This document shows, one piece after another, positions 9,027-17,032 of a stretch of 64,000 nucleotides of DNA. Source of the stretch: Sphingobium cupriresistens (GTDB lineage Bacteria; Pseudomonadota; Alphaproteobacteria; Sphingomonadales; Sphingomonadaceae); NCBI RefSeq assembly GCF_004152865.1, contig NZ_SEOO01000005.1, positions 110,687 through 174,686 on the forward strand, read 5' to 3'. Every line of letters begins with the position of its first letter. Within the stretch, counting starts at the first letter, position 1. The notes below the pieces were generated by a model. That model saw nothing but the letters and a program-made list of their open reading frames with translations, was not told the DNA's origin and ran no database searches. A program made the position numbers and the translations under genes.

Positions 9027-9054
9027 CTTGTGCCAAGCGAAAGCGCGCCTATAT
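9027..9054 (+). promoter_or_regulatory. Heat-shock (sigma-32/RpoH) promoter of dnaK
   Basis: CTTG at 9027-9030 and CCTATAT at 9048-9054 are separated by exactly 17 bases, matching the alphaproteobacterial RpoH consensus CTTG-N17-CYTATNT. Transcription would start near 9061, giving an ~80-base leader before dnaK. Confidence 0.85.
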
Positions 9055-9143
9055 CCCACCTGCAAACCGGCCTTGCCTTGGCGCTTATGTGAGGTATTGG
9101 GCCGTCAACCGCTGAATAGAATTTGGGGTTCAAAGAGGACACA

Positions 9144-11045
9144 ATGGCAAAAGTAATCGGTATCGACCTTGGCACCACCAACAGCTGCATCGCCGTCATG
9201 GACGGCGGCAAGCCCAAGGTCATCGAAAATGCAGAAGGTGCGCGCACCACGCCCTCGATCGTCGCCTTCGCCAAGGATGGCGAGCGCCTGATCGGTCAGC
9301 CGGCCAAGCGCCAGGCTGTCACCAATGGCGACAACACGATTTTCGCGGTGAAGCGCCTGATCGGCCGCCGCTTCGACGATCCCATGACCAAGAAGGACAT
9401 GGAACTCGTCCCCTATGACATCGCCAAGGGTCCGAATGGCGACGCCTGGGTCAAGGCCGGTGGCGAGGATTACAGCCCGTCGCAGATCAGCGCGTTCATC
9501 CTGCAGAAGATGAAGGAAACCGCCGAATCCTATCTGGGCGAAACGGTCACGCAGGCGGTCATCACCGTTCCCGCCTATTTCAACGACGCCCAGCGTCAGG
9601 CGACCAAGGACGCCGGCCAGATTGCGGGCCTCGAAGTCCTGCGCATCATTAATGAGCCGACCGCGGCCGCCCTTGCATACGGGCTGGACAAGCAGGACGG
9701 CAAGACGATCGCGGTCTATGACCTTGGCGGCGGCACGTTCGACATCTCGATCCTGGAGATCGGCGACGGCGTGTTCGAAGTGAAGTCGACCAATGGCGAC
9801 ACCTTCCTTGGCGGCGAGGATTTCGACGCCAAGGTCGTGCAGTTCCTGGCCGACGACTTCAAGAAGACCGAGAGCATCGATCTGACAAAGGACAAGCTGG
9901 CCCTCCAGCGTCTGAAGGAAGCCGCGGAAAAGGCGAAGATCGAACTATCGTCGGCCCAGTCGACCGAAGTCAACCTGCCTTTCATCACCGCCGACCAAAA
10001 TGGTCCCAAGCATCTGGTCAAGACGATCACCCGCGCCGATCTGGAGCGTATGGTCGCCGACCTCATCAAGCGGACCATGGAACCGTGCAAGAAGGCGATG
10101 GCCGACGCGGGCGTTTCGGCGAGCGAGATCAGCGAAGTGGTGCTGGTGGGCGGCATGACCCGGATGCCCAAGGTGCGCGAAGCCGTGAAGGAGTTCTTCG
10201 GCAAGGAACCGCATACCGGCGTGAACCCCGACGAAGTCGTCGCCATGGGCGCGGCGATCCAGGCGGGCGTGTTGCAGGGCGACGTCAAGGACGTGCTGCT
10301 GCTCGATGTGACGCCGCTGTCGCTGGGCATCGAGACGCTCGGTGGCGTGTTCACCCGTATGATCGACCGCAACACGACGATCCCCGCCAAAAAGTCGCAG
10401 GTCTATTCGACCGCCGACGACAATCAGCAGGCGGTGACGATCCGCGTGTTCCAGGGTGAGCGGGAAATGGCGGCGGACAACAAGATCCTGGGCCAGTTCG
10501 ACCTGCTCGGCATCCCGCCGGCGCCGCGGGGCGTGCCGCAGATCGAAGTCACGTTCGACATCGACGCCAACGGCCTGGTCAATGTGTCGGCCAAGGACAA
10601 GGGCACCGGCAAGGAACAGCAGATCCGCATCCAGGCGTCGGGTGGCCTCAGCGATTCCGACATCGACCAGATGGTCAAGGATGCCGAGCGTTTCGCCGAG
10701 GACGACAAGAAGCGTCGCGAGGCGGCCGAGGCGAAGAACAACGCCGAGAGCCTGGTCCACACGACCGAAGCGCAGCTGGCCGAACATGGCGACAAGGTCG
10801 ACGCCAGCCTGAAGGGCGAGATCGAAACCGCGATCGCCGACACCAAGGCGGCGATCGAGGGCGGCGAGCCCGAAGCGATGAAAGCCAAGGCGCAGGAACT
10901 CGCGACCGTCGCGATGAAGCTGGGCCAGGCGATCTACGAGAAGGAGCAGGCTTCGGCCGCTGCTCCGGGTGCGGATGCGCCTAAGGCTGACGATGATGTC
11001 GTTGACGCCGAATTCTCGGAAGTCGACGAAAACAACAAGGCATAA
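9144..11045 (+). CDS. dnaK: Molecular chaperone DnaK (Hsp70)
   Basis: The 633-aa ATP-dependent chaperone works with DnaJ and GrpE. The nucleotide-binding domain begins [11 protein letters not shown], with the phosphate motif [10 protein letters not shown] and the adenosine motif LVGGMTRMP; the linker [13 protein letters not shown] leads into the substrate-binding domain. The C-terminus ends in the acidic [12 protein letters not shown] tail. The ATG at 9144 has AGAGGA nine bases upstream; the in-frame start at 9123 would precede this site. Control by RpoH is inferred from the promoter at 9027. dnaJ follows in the same direction after a hairpin. Confidence 0.98.
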   Translation: MAKVIGIDLGTTNSCIAVMDGGKPKVIENAEGARTTPSIVAFAKDGERLIGQPAKRQAVTNGDNTIFAVKRLIGRRFDDPMTKKDMELVPYDIAKGPNGDAWVKAGGEDYSPSQISAFILQKMKETAESYLGETVTQAVITVPAYFNDAQRQATKDAGQIAGLEVLRIINEPTAAALAYGLDKQDGKTIAVYDLGGGTFDISILEIGDGVFEVKSTNGDTFLGGEDFDAKVVQFLADDFKKTESIDLTKDKLALQRLKEAAEKAKIELSSAQSTEVNLPFITADQNGPKHLVKTITRADLERMVADLIKRTMEPCKKAMADAGVSASEISEVVLVGGMTRMPKVREAVKEFFGKEPHTGVNPDEVVAMGAAIQAGVLQGDVKDVLLLDVTPLSLGIETLGGVFTRMIDRNTTIPAKKSQVYSTADDNQQAVTIRVFQGEREMAADNKILGQFDLLGIPPAPRGVPQIEVTFDIDANGLVNVSAKDKGTGKEQQIRIQASGGLSDSDIDQMVKDAERFAEDDKKRREAAEAKNNAESLVHTTEAQLAEHGDKVDASLKGEIETAIADTKAAIEGGEPEAMKAKAQELATVAMKLGQAIYEKEQASAAAPGADAPKADDDVVDAEFSEVDENNKA

Positions 11046-11056
11046 TCTATGCCCAT

Positions 11057-11092
11057 CGCCCGTCATGCCGGTACGAACCGGGGTGACGGGCG
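11057..11092 (+). promoter_or_regulatory. Intercistronic hairpin between dnaK and dnaJ
   Basis: CGCCCGTCA (11057-11065) pairs perfectly with TGACGGGCG (11084-11092), with CCGGT/ACCGG inside. No T-run follows, so it is more likely an attenuating or RNA-stabilising stem that sets the dnaK:dnaJ ratio than a full terminator. Confidence 0.65.
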
Positions 11093-11110
11093 AAGCGGGC
11101 GGGAGCCTCT

Positions 11111-12250
11111 ATGACGACCGAAGTTGATTATTACGAGTTGCTCGAAATCGAGCGCACGGCTGACGGAGGCGCCATCAAAAGCGCCTATCGCAAAATGGCG
11201 ATGAAATATCACCCGGACAAGACCGGGGGATGCACCGACAGCGAAGCGAAGTTCAAGGCCGTGTCGGCGGCTTACGACTGCCTGAAAGATCCGCAAAAGC
11301 GCGCGGCCTATGACCGGTTCGGCCATGCGGCCTACACCCAGCAACAGCAGGGCGGCGGCGGCGGTTTTCACGGCGGCGGCGCAGGCGGCTTTTCCGACTT
11401 GGGCGATATTTTCGAAACCATTTTCGGCCAGTCCGGCTTTGGCGGGCAGGGTGGCGGGCGTCAGGCCAATCGTCGCGGCGCGGACCTGCGCTACGACATG
11501 GAGATCACGCTGGACGAAGCCTATCATGGCAAGAAGACAGAGATCGAGATCGAGGTGTCCACGGCCTGCGATAGTTGCGAGGGATCGGGCGCGCAGCCCG
11601 GCACCGGGGTCAAGAGCTGCGGCACGTGCAAGGGCCATGGCCAGGTCCGCGCGCAGCAGGGCTTTTTCGTGGTCGAACGCACCTGTCCGTCCTGCCATGG
11701 CGCAGGTCAGGTGATCGAAAGCCCGTGCCGCTCCTGCCGGGGCGAAGGCCGGGTGGACAAGCCCAAGAGTCTGTCGGTCAATATCCCGGCCGGTGTTGAC
11801 GAAGGCACGCGCATTCGCCTGTCGGGCGAGGGCGAGGCTGGCGCGCGCGGCGCACCGGCGGGTGACCTCTATATCTTCCTGCATGTGAAGCGGCACGGCC
11901 TGTTCGAACGCGACGGCACGACGTTGTTCTGTCGCGCGCCGGTCAGCTTCACGACGGCGGCGCTGGGGGGATCGATTGAAGTGCCGGGCCTGGACGGCCT
12001 GCGGCATGAGATCAAGATTCCCAGCGGCATTCAGTCGGGCAAGCAGATTCGCCAGCGTGGCGGCGGTATGCCGGTGCTGAACGGCCGGGGTCAGGGCGAT
12101 CTGGTCGTCCAGATCGACGTCGAGACGCCGACCCGCCTGACCGCGAAGCAGAAGGAACTGCTTGAAGCCTTCCGCGAGACCGAAACCGGCGAGGAATGTC
12201 CGCAGGTCAGCGGCTTCTTCTCCAAACTCAAGGATTTGTGGGCGGATTGA
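11111..12250 (+). CDS. dnaJ: Molecular chaperone DnaJ (Hsp40)
   Basis: The 379-aa type I J-protein stimulates DnaK ATPase. The J domain (residues 1-70) has the HPD motif in KYHPDKTG. It is followed by a Gly/Phe-rich linker (GGGGGFHGGGAGGF) and four zinc-binding repeats: CDSCEGSG, CGTCKGHG, CPSCHGAG and CRSCRGEG. The C-terminal substrate domains complete the usual architecture. It is expected to share the heat-shock promoter of dnaK. Confidence 0.97.
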   Translation: MTTEVDYYELLEIERTADGGAIKSAYRKMAMKYHPDKTGGCTDSEAKFKAVSAAYDCLKDPQKRAAYDRFGHAAYTQQQQGGGGGFHGGGAGGFSDLGDIFETIFGQSGFGGQGGGRQANRRGADLRYDMEITLDEAYHGKKTEIEIEVSTACDSCEGSGAQPGTGVKSCGTCKGHGQVRAQQGFFVVERTCPSCHGAGQVIESPCRSCRGEGRVDKPKSLSVNIPAGVDEGTRIRLSGEGEAGARGAPAGDLYIFLHVKRHGLFERDGTTLFCRAPVSFTTAALGGSIEVPGLDGLRHEIKIPSGIQSGKQIRQRGGGMPVLNGRGQGDLVVQIDVETPTRLTAKQKELLEAFRETETGEECPQVSGFFSKLKDLWAD

Positions 12251-12265
12251 TCCTTAAAAAAGATG

Positions 12266-12342
12266 CCGTTCGATTCGAGTAGCCTTCGAGCCTGTCGAGA
12301 AGGCGTATCGAGAATGGGTCTCGACAAGCGCGAACCGAACGG
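12266..12342. repeat. REP-like palindromic element
   Basis: CCGTTCG (12266-12272) and CGAACGG (12336-12342) form the outer arms. Inside lies GCCTTCGAGCCTGTCGAGAAGGC-type palindromic sequence (positions 12282-12304). Related GCCTGTCGA cores occur at 16879-16906 and 37438-37517. It lies between the convergent genes dnaJ and the permease gene and may also end transcription. Confidence 0.7.
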
Positions 12343-12347
12343 ATGTC

Positions 12348-13643
12348 TTACAAGGACCGTCGCTCCCGCCGCGCCCACCAGTAGAAGGGCAGGCCGGCCG
12401 CCATCAGCAAGACGCTCGACCCGCTGGCCGCCAGTCCCGCGCCCCACAGCGTCCAGAGCGCATAGCCAAGCCCGATGACCGCCGCCGGCGCCACCAGCCG
12501 GAAACGCAGGCTCGCCAACGCGCACCCGACATAGAGCCACAAGGTCGCCGATGTCGCCAGCAGCGCCATCGCCGTGAACAGCGCCACCAGCCCCTGCAAA
12601 CTATTGGCGACCAGCAACAGGCTGGCCAATGTCGTGGACAGGATCAACCCGCGCACCGGCGTCCCTTTGGCGTCGGTGCCAGCCAGCCAGCGCGGCAATT
12701 CGCCCGCCCGCGCCATCGCCAAAGGGACTTCGCCCTGAAGCAAAGTCCAGCCATTGAGCGCGCCCAGGCAACTGACGACCACGAAGATCGCGATGTAGCG
12801 CGCTGGTCCCGCCGACCAATAATGGCTGACGAACGCGGCGAAGGGCGACCCGGTCTGCGTTTCCGCCGCTGGCAGCGTGAGCGCGATGCCTGAACAGACC
12901 AGCAGGTATATCAGCCCCGTCCCCGCCGTGCCGATCAATGTCGCGCGCGGGATGGTGCGCGCAGGATCGCGCACCTTGTCGGCTGCGACGCTGGCGGATT
13001 CGAACCCCAGCAACGCCCACAGGGTCAACGCCGCCGACGCGGTGATCCCCGCGCCGGTCAGGCCTTGCGCGGGAAAAGGCGCGACCTGCGCCTCGCCGCT
13101 GGAGAGGATCAGCACCAGCAACACCATGACGACGATGATGGGGATCAGCTTGACGCAGGTGGTGGCGATCTGCGTCATGCCCGCCGCCCGCGCGCCGATC
13201 AGGTTGATGCCGGTCATCGCCCAGAGGAAGGCGATCGAGCAGATTGCGCCCATACCCGGCGCAGCGAGCGCAGGCAGCACGCTGCTCAGGTTCGCGGTCG
13301 CCGCCACCGCGATGGTGACGTTGGTGATGATGATCGACACCCAGTAGATCCAGCCGATCGCAAAGCCCGCCAGCGGGCCATAGGCGCGCGCGATCATCTG
13401 CGATGCATTGGCGTCGGGCATGGCGACGGTCATCCGGGCGATGACGAAGGCCAGCACCAGCGACCCAGCGATGGTGAAGACCCACCCCGCCACCGCATCC
13501 CAGCCGAACGGCGCGAGCGCCGCGGGCAGCAGGAACACGCCCGACCCGATCATATTGCCCATGACCAGCGCAATGCAGGCGGCCAGGCCCAGGGTGCGGG
13601 CGGAGGAAGGGGGCGAAGGCGCGGCGATGTCGGGGGCTGGCAT
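12348..13643 (-). CDS. APC family amino-acid permease
   Basis: The 431-aa polytopic membrane protein has about 12 hydrophobic segments. The APC-superfamily signature GNMIGSGVFLLP at TM1 and GFESASVAADKVRDPARTIPRAT after TM6 are clear. It resembles the arginine/agmatine or basic amino-acid antiporter branch, but the substrate cannot be assigned from sequence reading. It stands alone, convergent with dnaJ. Confidence 0.85.
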   Translation of the reverse strand: MPAPDIAAPSPPSSARTLGLAACIALVMGNMIGSGVFLLPAALAPFGWDAVAGWVFTIAGSLVLAFVIARMTVAMPDANASQMIARAYGPLAGFAIGWIYWVSIIITNVTIAVAATANLSSVLPALAAPGMGAICSIAFLWAMTGINLIGARAAGMTQIATTCVKLIPIIVVMVLLVLILSSGEAQVAPFPAQGLTGAGITASAALTLWALLGFESASVAADKVRDPARTIPRATLIGTAGTGLIYLLVCSGIALTLPAAETQTGSPFAAFVSHYWSAGPARYIAIFVVVSCLGALNGWTLLQGEVPLAMARAGELPRWLAGTDAKGTPVRGLILSTTLASLLLVANSLQGLVALFTAMALLATSATLWLYVGCALASLRFRLVAPAAVIGLGYALWTLWGAGLAASGSSVLLMAAGLPFYWWARRERRSL

Positions 13644-13899
13644 GGGCGGATGCTAACGGGGGCGGGGGACGATGGCTAGGGTCGGTTGTTGCACGGGGAG
13701 GGGAGGATGGGTGGTTTACGGCCATGCCCCCGCCAGCGGGAGTGGGACACGTCCTCGGTCGCTACCAGACCAACCCGCTACGCCGACTTACATTAACTGC
13801 AATCGCCTCGACCCGCATTGCATTTGCGAAAGCGCGACCGGAAGCCCAGATGAACCTTGATGTTGCAACGCAGCAAAATCTATCAATCGAGGCTCCACG

Positions 13900-14031
13900 A
13901 TGTTTTCCCTGCTGTCGCTTTATTTCGCCTATCGCCGTGACGTCGTCATCGGCGAACGCTATATGGCCGGCCTCGCCAAGGCGCAGACGCCGGTCGAGGA
14001 CGATGTGACCCCGATCCCGCTCGCAGCCTGA
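13900..14031 (+). CDS. Small hypothetical protein (43 aa)
   Basis: The ATG at 13900 follows GAGGCTCC at good ribosome-binding distance. It encodes 43 residues beginning MFSLLSLYFAYRRD and ending VTPIPLAA. A strong terminator starts four bases after the stop. That spacing, together with high third-position GC, argues for a real short gene. The N-terminus is amphipathic or weakly hydrophobic and the rest is acidic. I do not recognise the family. The 256 bases upstream hold no other gene. Confidence 0.55.
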   Translation: MFSLLSLYFAYRRDVVIGERYMAGLAKAQTPVEDDVTPIPLAA

Positions 14032-14034
14032 CGC

Positions 14035-14066
14035 AAAAAGGGCGACCGATGGGCCGCCCTTTTTTC
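14035..14066. terminator. Rho-independent terminator, likely bidirectional
   Basis: AAAAAGGGCG and CGCCCTTTTTT flank a 10-base loop, giving a T-run in both directions. It serves the rightward small gene ending at 14031 and probably the leftward acyl-CoA dehydrogenase gene ending at 14089. Confidence 0.88.
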
Positions 14067-14088
14067 GTCTGATACTGGTCGCGCCGGG

Positions 14089-15891
14089 TCAGGCGGCCAG
14101 GAACATGTCTGGATCGAGCGCCATAAGCGCATCGGCGCCGCCCTCAATCTTGCGACGCAGCGACCCTGCATCGGGCATGATCCGTTCCGCATAGAAGCGC
14201 GCCGTCACCAGCTTGGCTTCCAGATACTGCGCGTCCCCTTCGCCCGCTTCCAGCAGCGTCACCGCCGCCTTGCTCATGCGCAGCCACATCAGGCCGGTCG
14301 CGACGATGCCCATGATGTGCATATAATGATGCGCGCCCGCCCCGGCATGGTCGGGGTTCTTCATCGCATTCTGCATCAGCCACATGGTCGCCGCGCCCAA
14401 CTGGCCGCTCGCCTTTTCCAGCGCCTCGGCAAAGCTGCTCAGCTTCTCATGCCCCTTCGCGTCGGCCACTTCGTCCGCCACGATCTTCAGGAACGCCTGG
14501 AGCGCCCGCCCGCCGTTCATCGGCAGCTTGCGGCCGACCAGGTCCATCGCCTGCACGCCATTGGTGCCTTCGTAAATCTGGGCGATACGGGCGTCGCGGA
14601 CATACTGTTCCACGCCATTTTCCCAGATATAGCCATGGCCGCCGAACACCTGCTGGCAGGCGACCGCCACGTCGAAGCCCTTGTCGGTGCCATAGCCCTT
14701 GATCACCGGGGTCAGCAGGGTGATGAGATCGTCGGCGCTCTGCCGCTCTTCGGGGGTGGCGGCATGGTGCGACAGGTCGACCTGCAATGCGCCCCACAGG
14801 ATGAAGGCGCGCAATCCTTCGGTGATCGCCTTGGCCTCCATCAGCATCCGGCGCACGTCGGGATGGACGAACAGCGTGTCGGCCTTCTCGTTCGGCTCCT
14901 TCGGCCCGGTCAGCGCCCGGCCCTGACGGCGATCCTTCGCATAATGGACCGCATTCTGGAACGCGATCTCCGCCTGGCCCAGCCCCTGCAGGCCCACGCC
15001 CAGCCGCGCGGCGTTCATCATGATGAACATCGCGGCCAGGCCCTTATTCTCCTCGCCCACGATCCAGCCGGTCGCGCCGTCATAATTCATGACGCAGGTG
15101 GCGTTGCCGTGAATGCCCATCTTATGCTCGATCGACCCGCAGGACACGGCGTTGCGGTCGCCCACTGTCCCGTCGTCATCGACGAACAGCTTGGGCACGA
15201 CGAACAGCGAAATACCCTTGCTGCCTTCGGGCGCGTCGGGCGTTTTGGCCAGGACCAGGTGGATGATATTTTCCGACAGGTCATGTTCGCCCGCCGAAAT
15301 GAAGATCTTTGTGCCGGTGATGCTGTAGCTGCCATCGGCCTGTGGTACCGCCTTGGTCTTGATGAGGCCCAGGTCCGTGCCGCAATGCGGTTCGGTCAGG
15401 TTCATCGTGCCGGTCCATTCGCCCGACACCATCTTGGGAATATAGCGCTGCTGCAATTCGGCGCTGCCCTTGGCGATCAGCGCCGCGACCGCGCCGGCGG
15501 TCAGGCCGTGATACATTTCAAACGCCTGGTTGGCCGACAGCACATATTCGTCCACCGCCGTCGCCAGCACGCTGGGCAGGCCCTGGCCGCCAAATTCCGC
15601 CGGGCCGTGGATCGTCGTCCATCCGCCCGCGACGAACTGGTCGAACGCCGCCTTGAAGCCGGTCGGCGTCGTCACGCTGCCGTCCGGATGCCGGGTGCAG
15701 CCTTCCTTGTCGCCCACCGCGTTCAGCGGGAACAGCACTTCGGCCGCCATCTTGCCGCCTTCGGTCAGGATCGCCTCGACCAGGTCTGGGGTGGCGTTCT
15801 CGAAGCCGGGCAGATTGGCGTAGCGGTCCAGCCCGACCACATGGTCCAGCACGAAACGGGTGTCGCGAACGGGGGCGGCATAGCTGGGCAT
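14089..15891 (-). CDS. Acyl-CoA dehydrogenase, DmdC-like long form
   Basis: This 600-aa flavin enzyme is of the long acyl-CoA dehydrogenase type with a C-terminal extension, the class that includes 3-methylmercaptopropionyl-CoA dehydrogenase DmdC. It catalyses alpha,beta-dehydrogenation of an acyl-CoA using FAD. Visible motifs are NLTEPHCGTDLG, the FAD-contact region KIFISAGEHD, and IAQIYEGTNGVQAMDL with the catalytic Glu position. A MerR regulator lies 43 bases upstream on the same strand, so a common operon is likely. Substrate (branched-chain, fatty or sulphur acyl-CoA) is not determined. Confidence 0.9.
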   Translation of the reverse strand: MPSYAAPVRDTRFVLDHVVGLDRYANLPGFENATPDLVEAILTEGGKMAAEVLFPLNAVGDKEGCTRHPDGSVTTPTGFKAAFDQFVAGGWTTIHGPAEFGGQGLPSVLATAVDEYVLSANQAFEMYHGLTAGAVAALIAKGSAELQQRYIPKMVSGEWTGTMNLTEPHCGTDLGLIKTKAVPQADGSYSITGTKIFISAGEHDLSENIIHLVLAKTPDAPEGSKGISLFVVPKLFVDDDGTVGDRNAVSCGSIEHKMGIHGNATCVMNYDGATGWIVGEENKGLAAMFIMMNAARLGVGLQGLGQAEIAFQNAVHYAKDRRQGRALTGPKEPNEKADTLFVHPDVRRMLMEAKAITEGLRAFILWGALQVDLSHHAATPEERQSADDLITLLTPVIKGYGTDKGFDVAVACQQVFGGHGYIWENGVEQYVRDARIAQIYEGTNGVQAMDLVGRKLPMNGGRALQAFLKIVADEVADAKGHEKLSSFAEALEKASGQLGAATMWLMQNAMKNPDHAGAGAHHYMHIMGIVATGLMWLRMSKAAVTLLEAGEGDAQYLEAKLVTARFYAERIMPDAGSLRRKIEGGADALMALDPDMFLAA

Positions 15892-15934
15892 GATCTTCTC
15901 CTGCGATATTTTTATTGAAGGGTAGGGGAGGGAA

Positions 15935-16345
15935 TTAGCGCTGTTCGATGGTCGCGACGAAGGCGTCCAGTTCGGCGATGGCGGCGTCGATATCTTCTTT
16001 CTGCCGGGTCAAAAGGTCGATTCGCGCCTTGCATTTGTCCACGGTGACGCGACGCTGGGCCTCATGCTCTTCGTCGGCGTCGTAGAGATCGATCATCTCG
16101 CGGATTTCGGTCAGGCTGAAACCGACGCGCTTGCCGCGCAAAATCCAGGCGAGCCGGGCGCGGTCGCGCCGCGAATAGATGCGGGCCAGCCCCTGCCGTT
16201 CCGGCGAGATCAGCCCCTCATCCTCATAGAAGCGCAGCGCGCGCGCGGTCACGCCGAACTCTTCGGACAGGTCGGTGATGCTGTAGCTCTGCCGTTCGCT
16301 ATGGTCGGGCAGTTCGATGCCGGCGATGCTGCTGCGGTTGTTCAT
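15935..16345 (-). CDS. MerR family regulator, LiuR-like
   Basis: The 136-aa protein has a MerR helix-turn-helix at residues ~20-90 (YSITDLSEEFGVTARALRFYEDEGLI) and a C-terminal dimerisation helix. It lacks the cysteines of metal-sensing MerR proteins. It resembles LiuR-type regulators of branched-chain amino-acid and acyl-CoA catabolism. It is first in a putative operon with the acyl-CoA dehydrogenase, and an operator-like palindrome lies 21 bases upstream of its start, suggesting autoregulation. Confidence 0.85.
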   Translation of the reverse strand: MNNRSSIAGIELPDHSERQSYSITDLSEEFGVTARALRFYEDEGLISPERQGLARIYSRRDRARLAWILRGKRVGFSLTEIREMIDLYDADEEHEAQRRVTVDKCKARIDLLTRQKEDIDAAIAELDAFVATIEQR

Positions 16346-16365
16346 GCCGAAAGATGTAATCGAGC

Positions 16366-16381
16366 TTTACGTTTACGTCAA
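16366..16381 (-). promoter_or_regulatory. LiuR-type operator upstream of the merR gene
   Basis: TTTACGTTTACGTCAA reads on the minus strand as TTGACGTAAACGTAAA, the form known for LiuR-type MerR regulators in proteobacteria. It sits 21 bases before the regulator's start codon, where it would overlap the promoter. Confidence 0.65.
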
Positions 16382-16451
16382 GGTGAGTGAATGGACAGGT
16401 TGGACCTTTTGACCGGATGACAGAACGCCCCGTCGCCGCTAGGGAAGCGCC

Positions 16452-16859
16452 ATGATGGGGGCGATCAGACAATCGGAAAGGGCGCGCGGGCTGTTGGCCG
16501 CACTGGCGCTCCTCGTCCTCGCCATCCAGTTGATCGCGCCCGCCGGCTTCATGCCGGTTCGCACCGCAACGGGCGTCGTGGTGACGCTTTGCACCGGGCA
16601 GGGTGCGGTCAATGTCGTGGTCCCGCGCGGGGAAGCGCCGGGCAAGCAAGGCCAGCCGGACGATGGCATGACCGGGCAGCAGCATTGCCCCTTCGCCGCC
16701 TCGGTCCAGCCGCTCGTGCCGCCGCTCGTCGTCGCCGACCTGTCGCTCCCGGCCTGGCAGATCGCCTTCGGCCCAATCGCCTTCGCGCTCAAGACCGGCG
16801 TCATCACCCGCCTCGCCGCGCCGCCGCCGCCCTCATCAGGGCCGCCCACGACTTTCTGA
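16452..16859 (+). CDS. DUF2946-type membrane-associated protein
   Basis: The 135-aa protein has one N-terminal hydrophobic segment (GLLAALALLVLAIQLIAPAG), paired cysteines in TLCTG and QHCPFAA, and a proline-rich tail (APPPPPSSGPP). This is the pattern of DUF2946 proteins, which often precede TonB-dependent metal receptors. Function is unknown; a periplasmic metal-binding role is only inferred. It stands 173 bases before the receptor gene, with a REP-like element between. Confidence 0.7.
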   Translation: MMGAIRQSERARGLLAALALLVLAIQLIAPAGFMPVRTATGVVVTLCTGQGAVNVVVPRGEAPGKQGQPDDGMTGQQHCPFAASVQPLVPPLVVADLSLPAWQIAFGPIAFALKTGVITRLAAPPPPSSGPPTTF

Positions 16860-16878
16860 ACGCTATCGCCACCTCTCA

Positions 16879-16906
16879 CCGTTCGGGCTGAGCCTGTCGA
16901 AGCCCC
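16879..16906. repeat. REP-like half element
   Basis: CCGTTCGGGCTGAGCCTGTC continues with GAAGCCC. This matches one arm of the long palindrome at 37438-37517 and the core of the element at 12266-12342. No matching second arm follows closely. Confidence 0.65.
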
Positions 16907-17032
16907 GTCCTTTTCTTGACGAAAAGCGCGGCTCTCTTCGCGAAGCGCCTGATCAACGGTCCTGAAGTGGCATGACCTGATCGTCGCGCCCGCGCGCCGA
17001 TCCTGCATTACCCGTTTTCAGAAAGTCGTTCC

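Noticed and set aside
13860..13885. PhaR-like TTGCAACGCAGCAAAA box before the 43-aa ORF
   Set aside because: Only a loose likeness to polyhydroxybutyrate regulator sites, and no phasin or pha gene follows.
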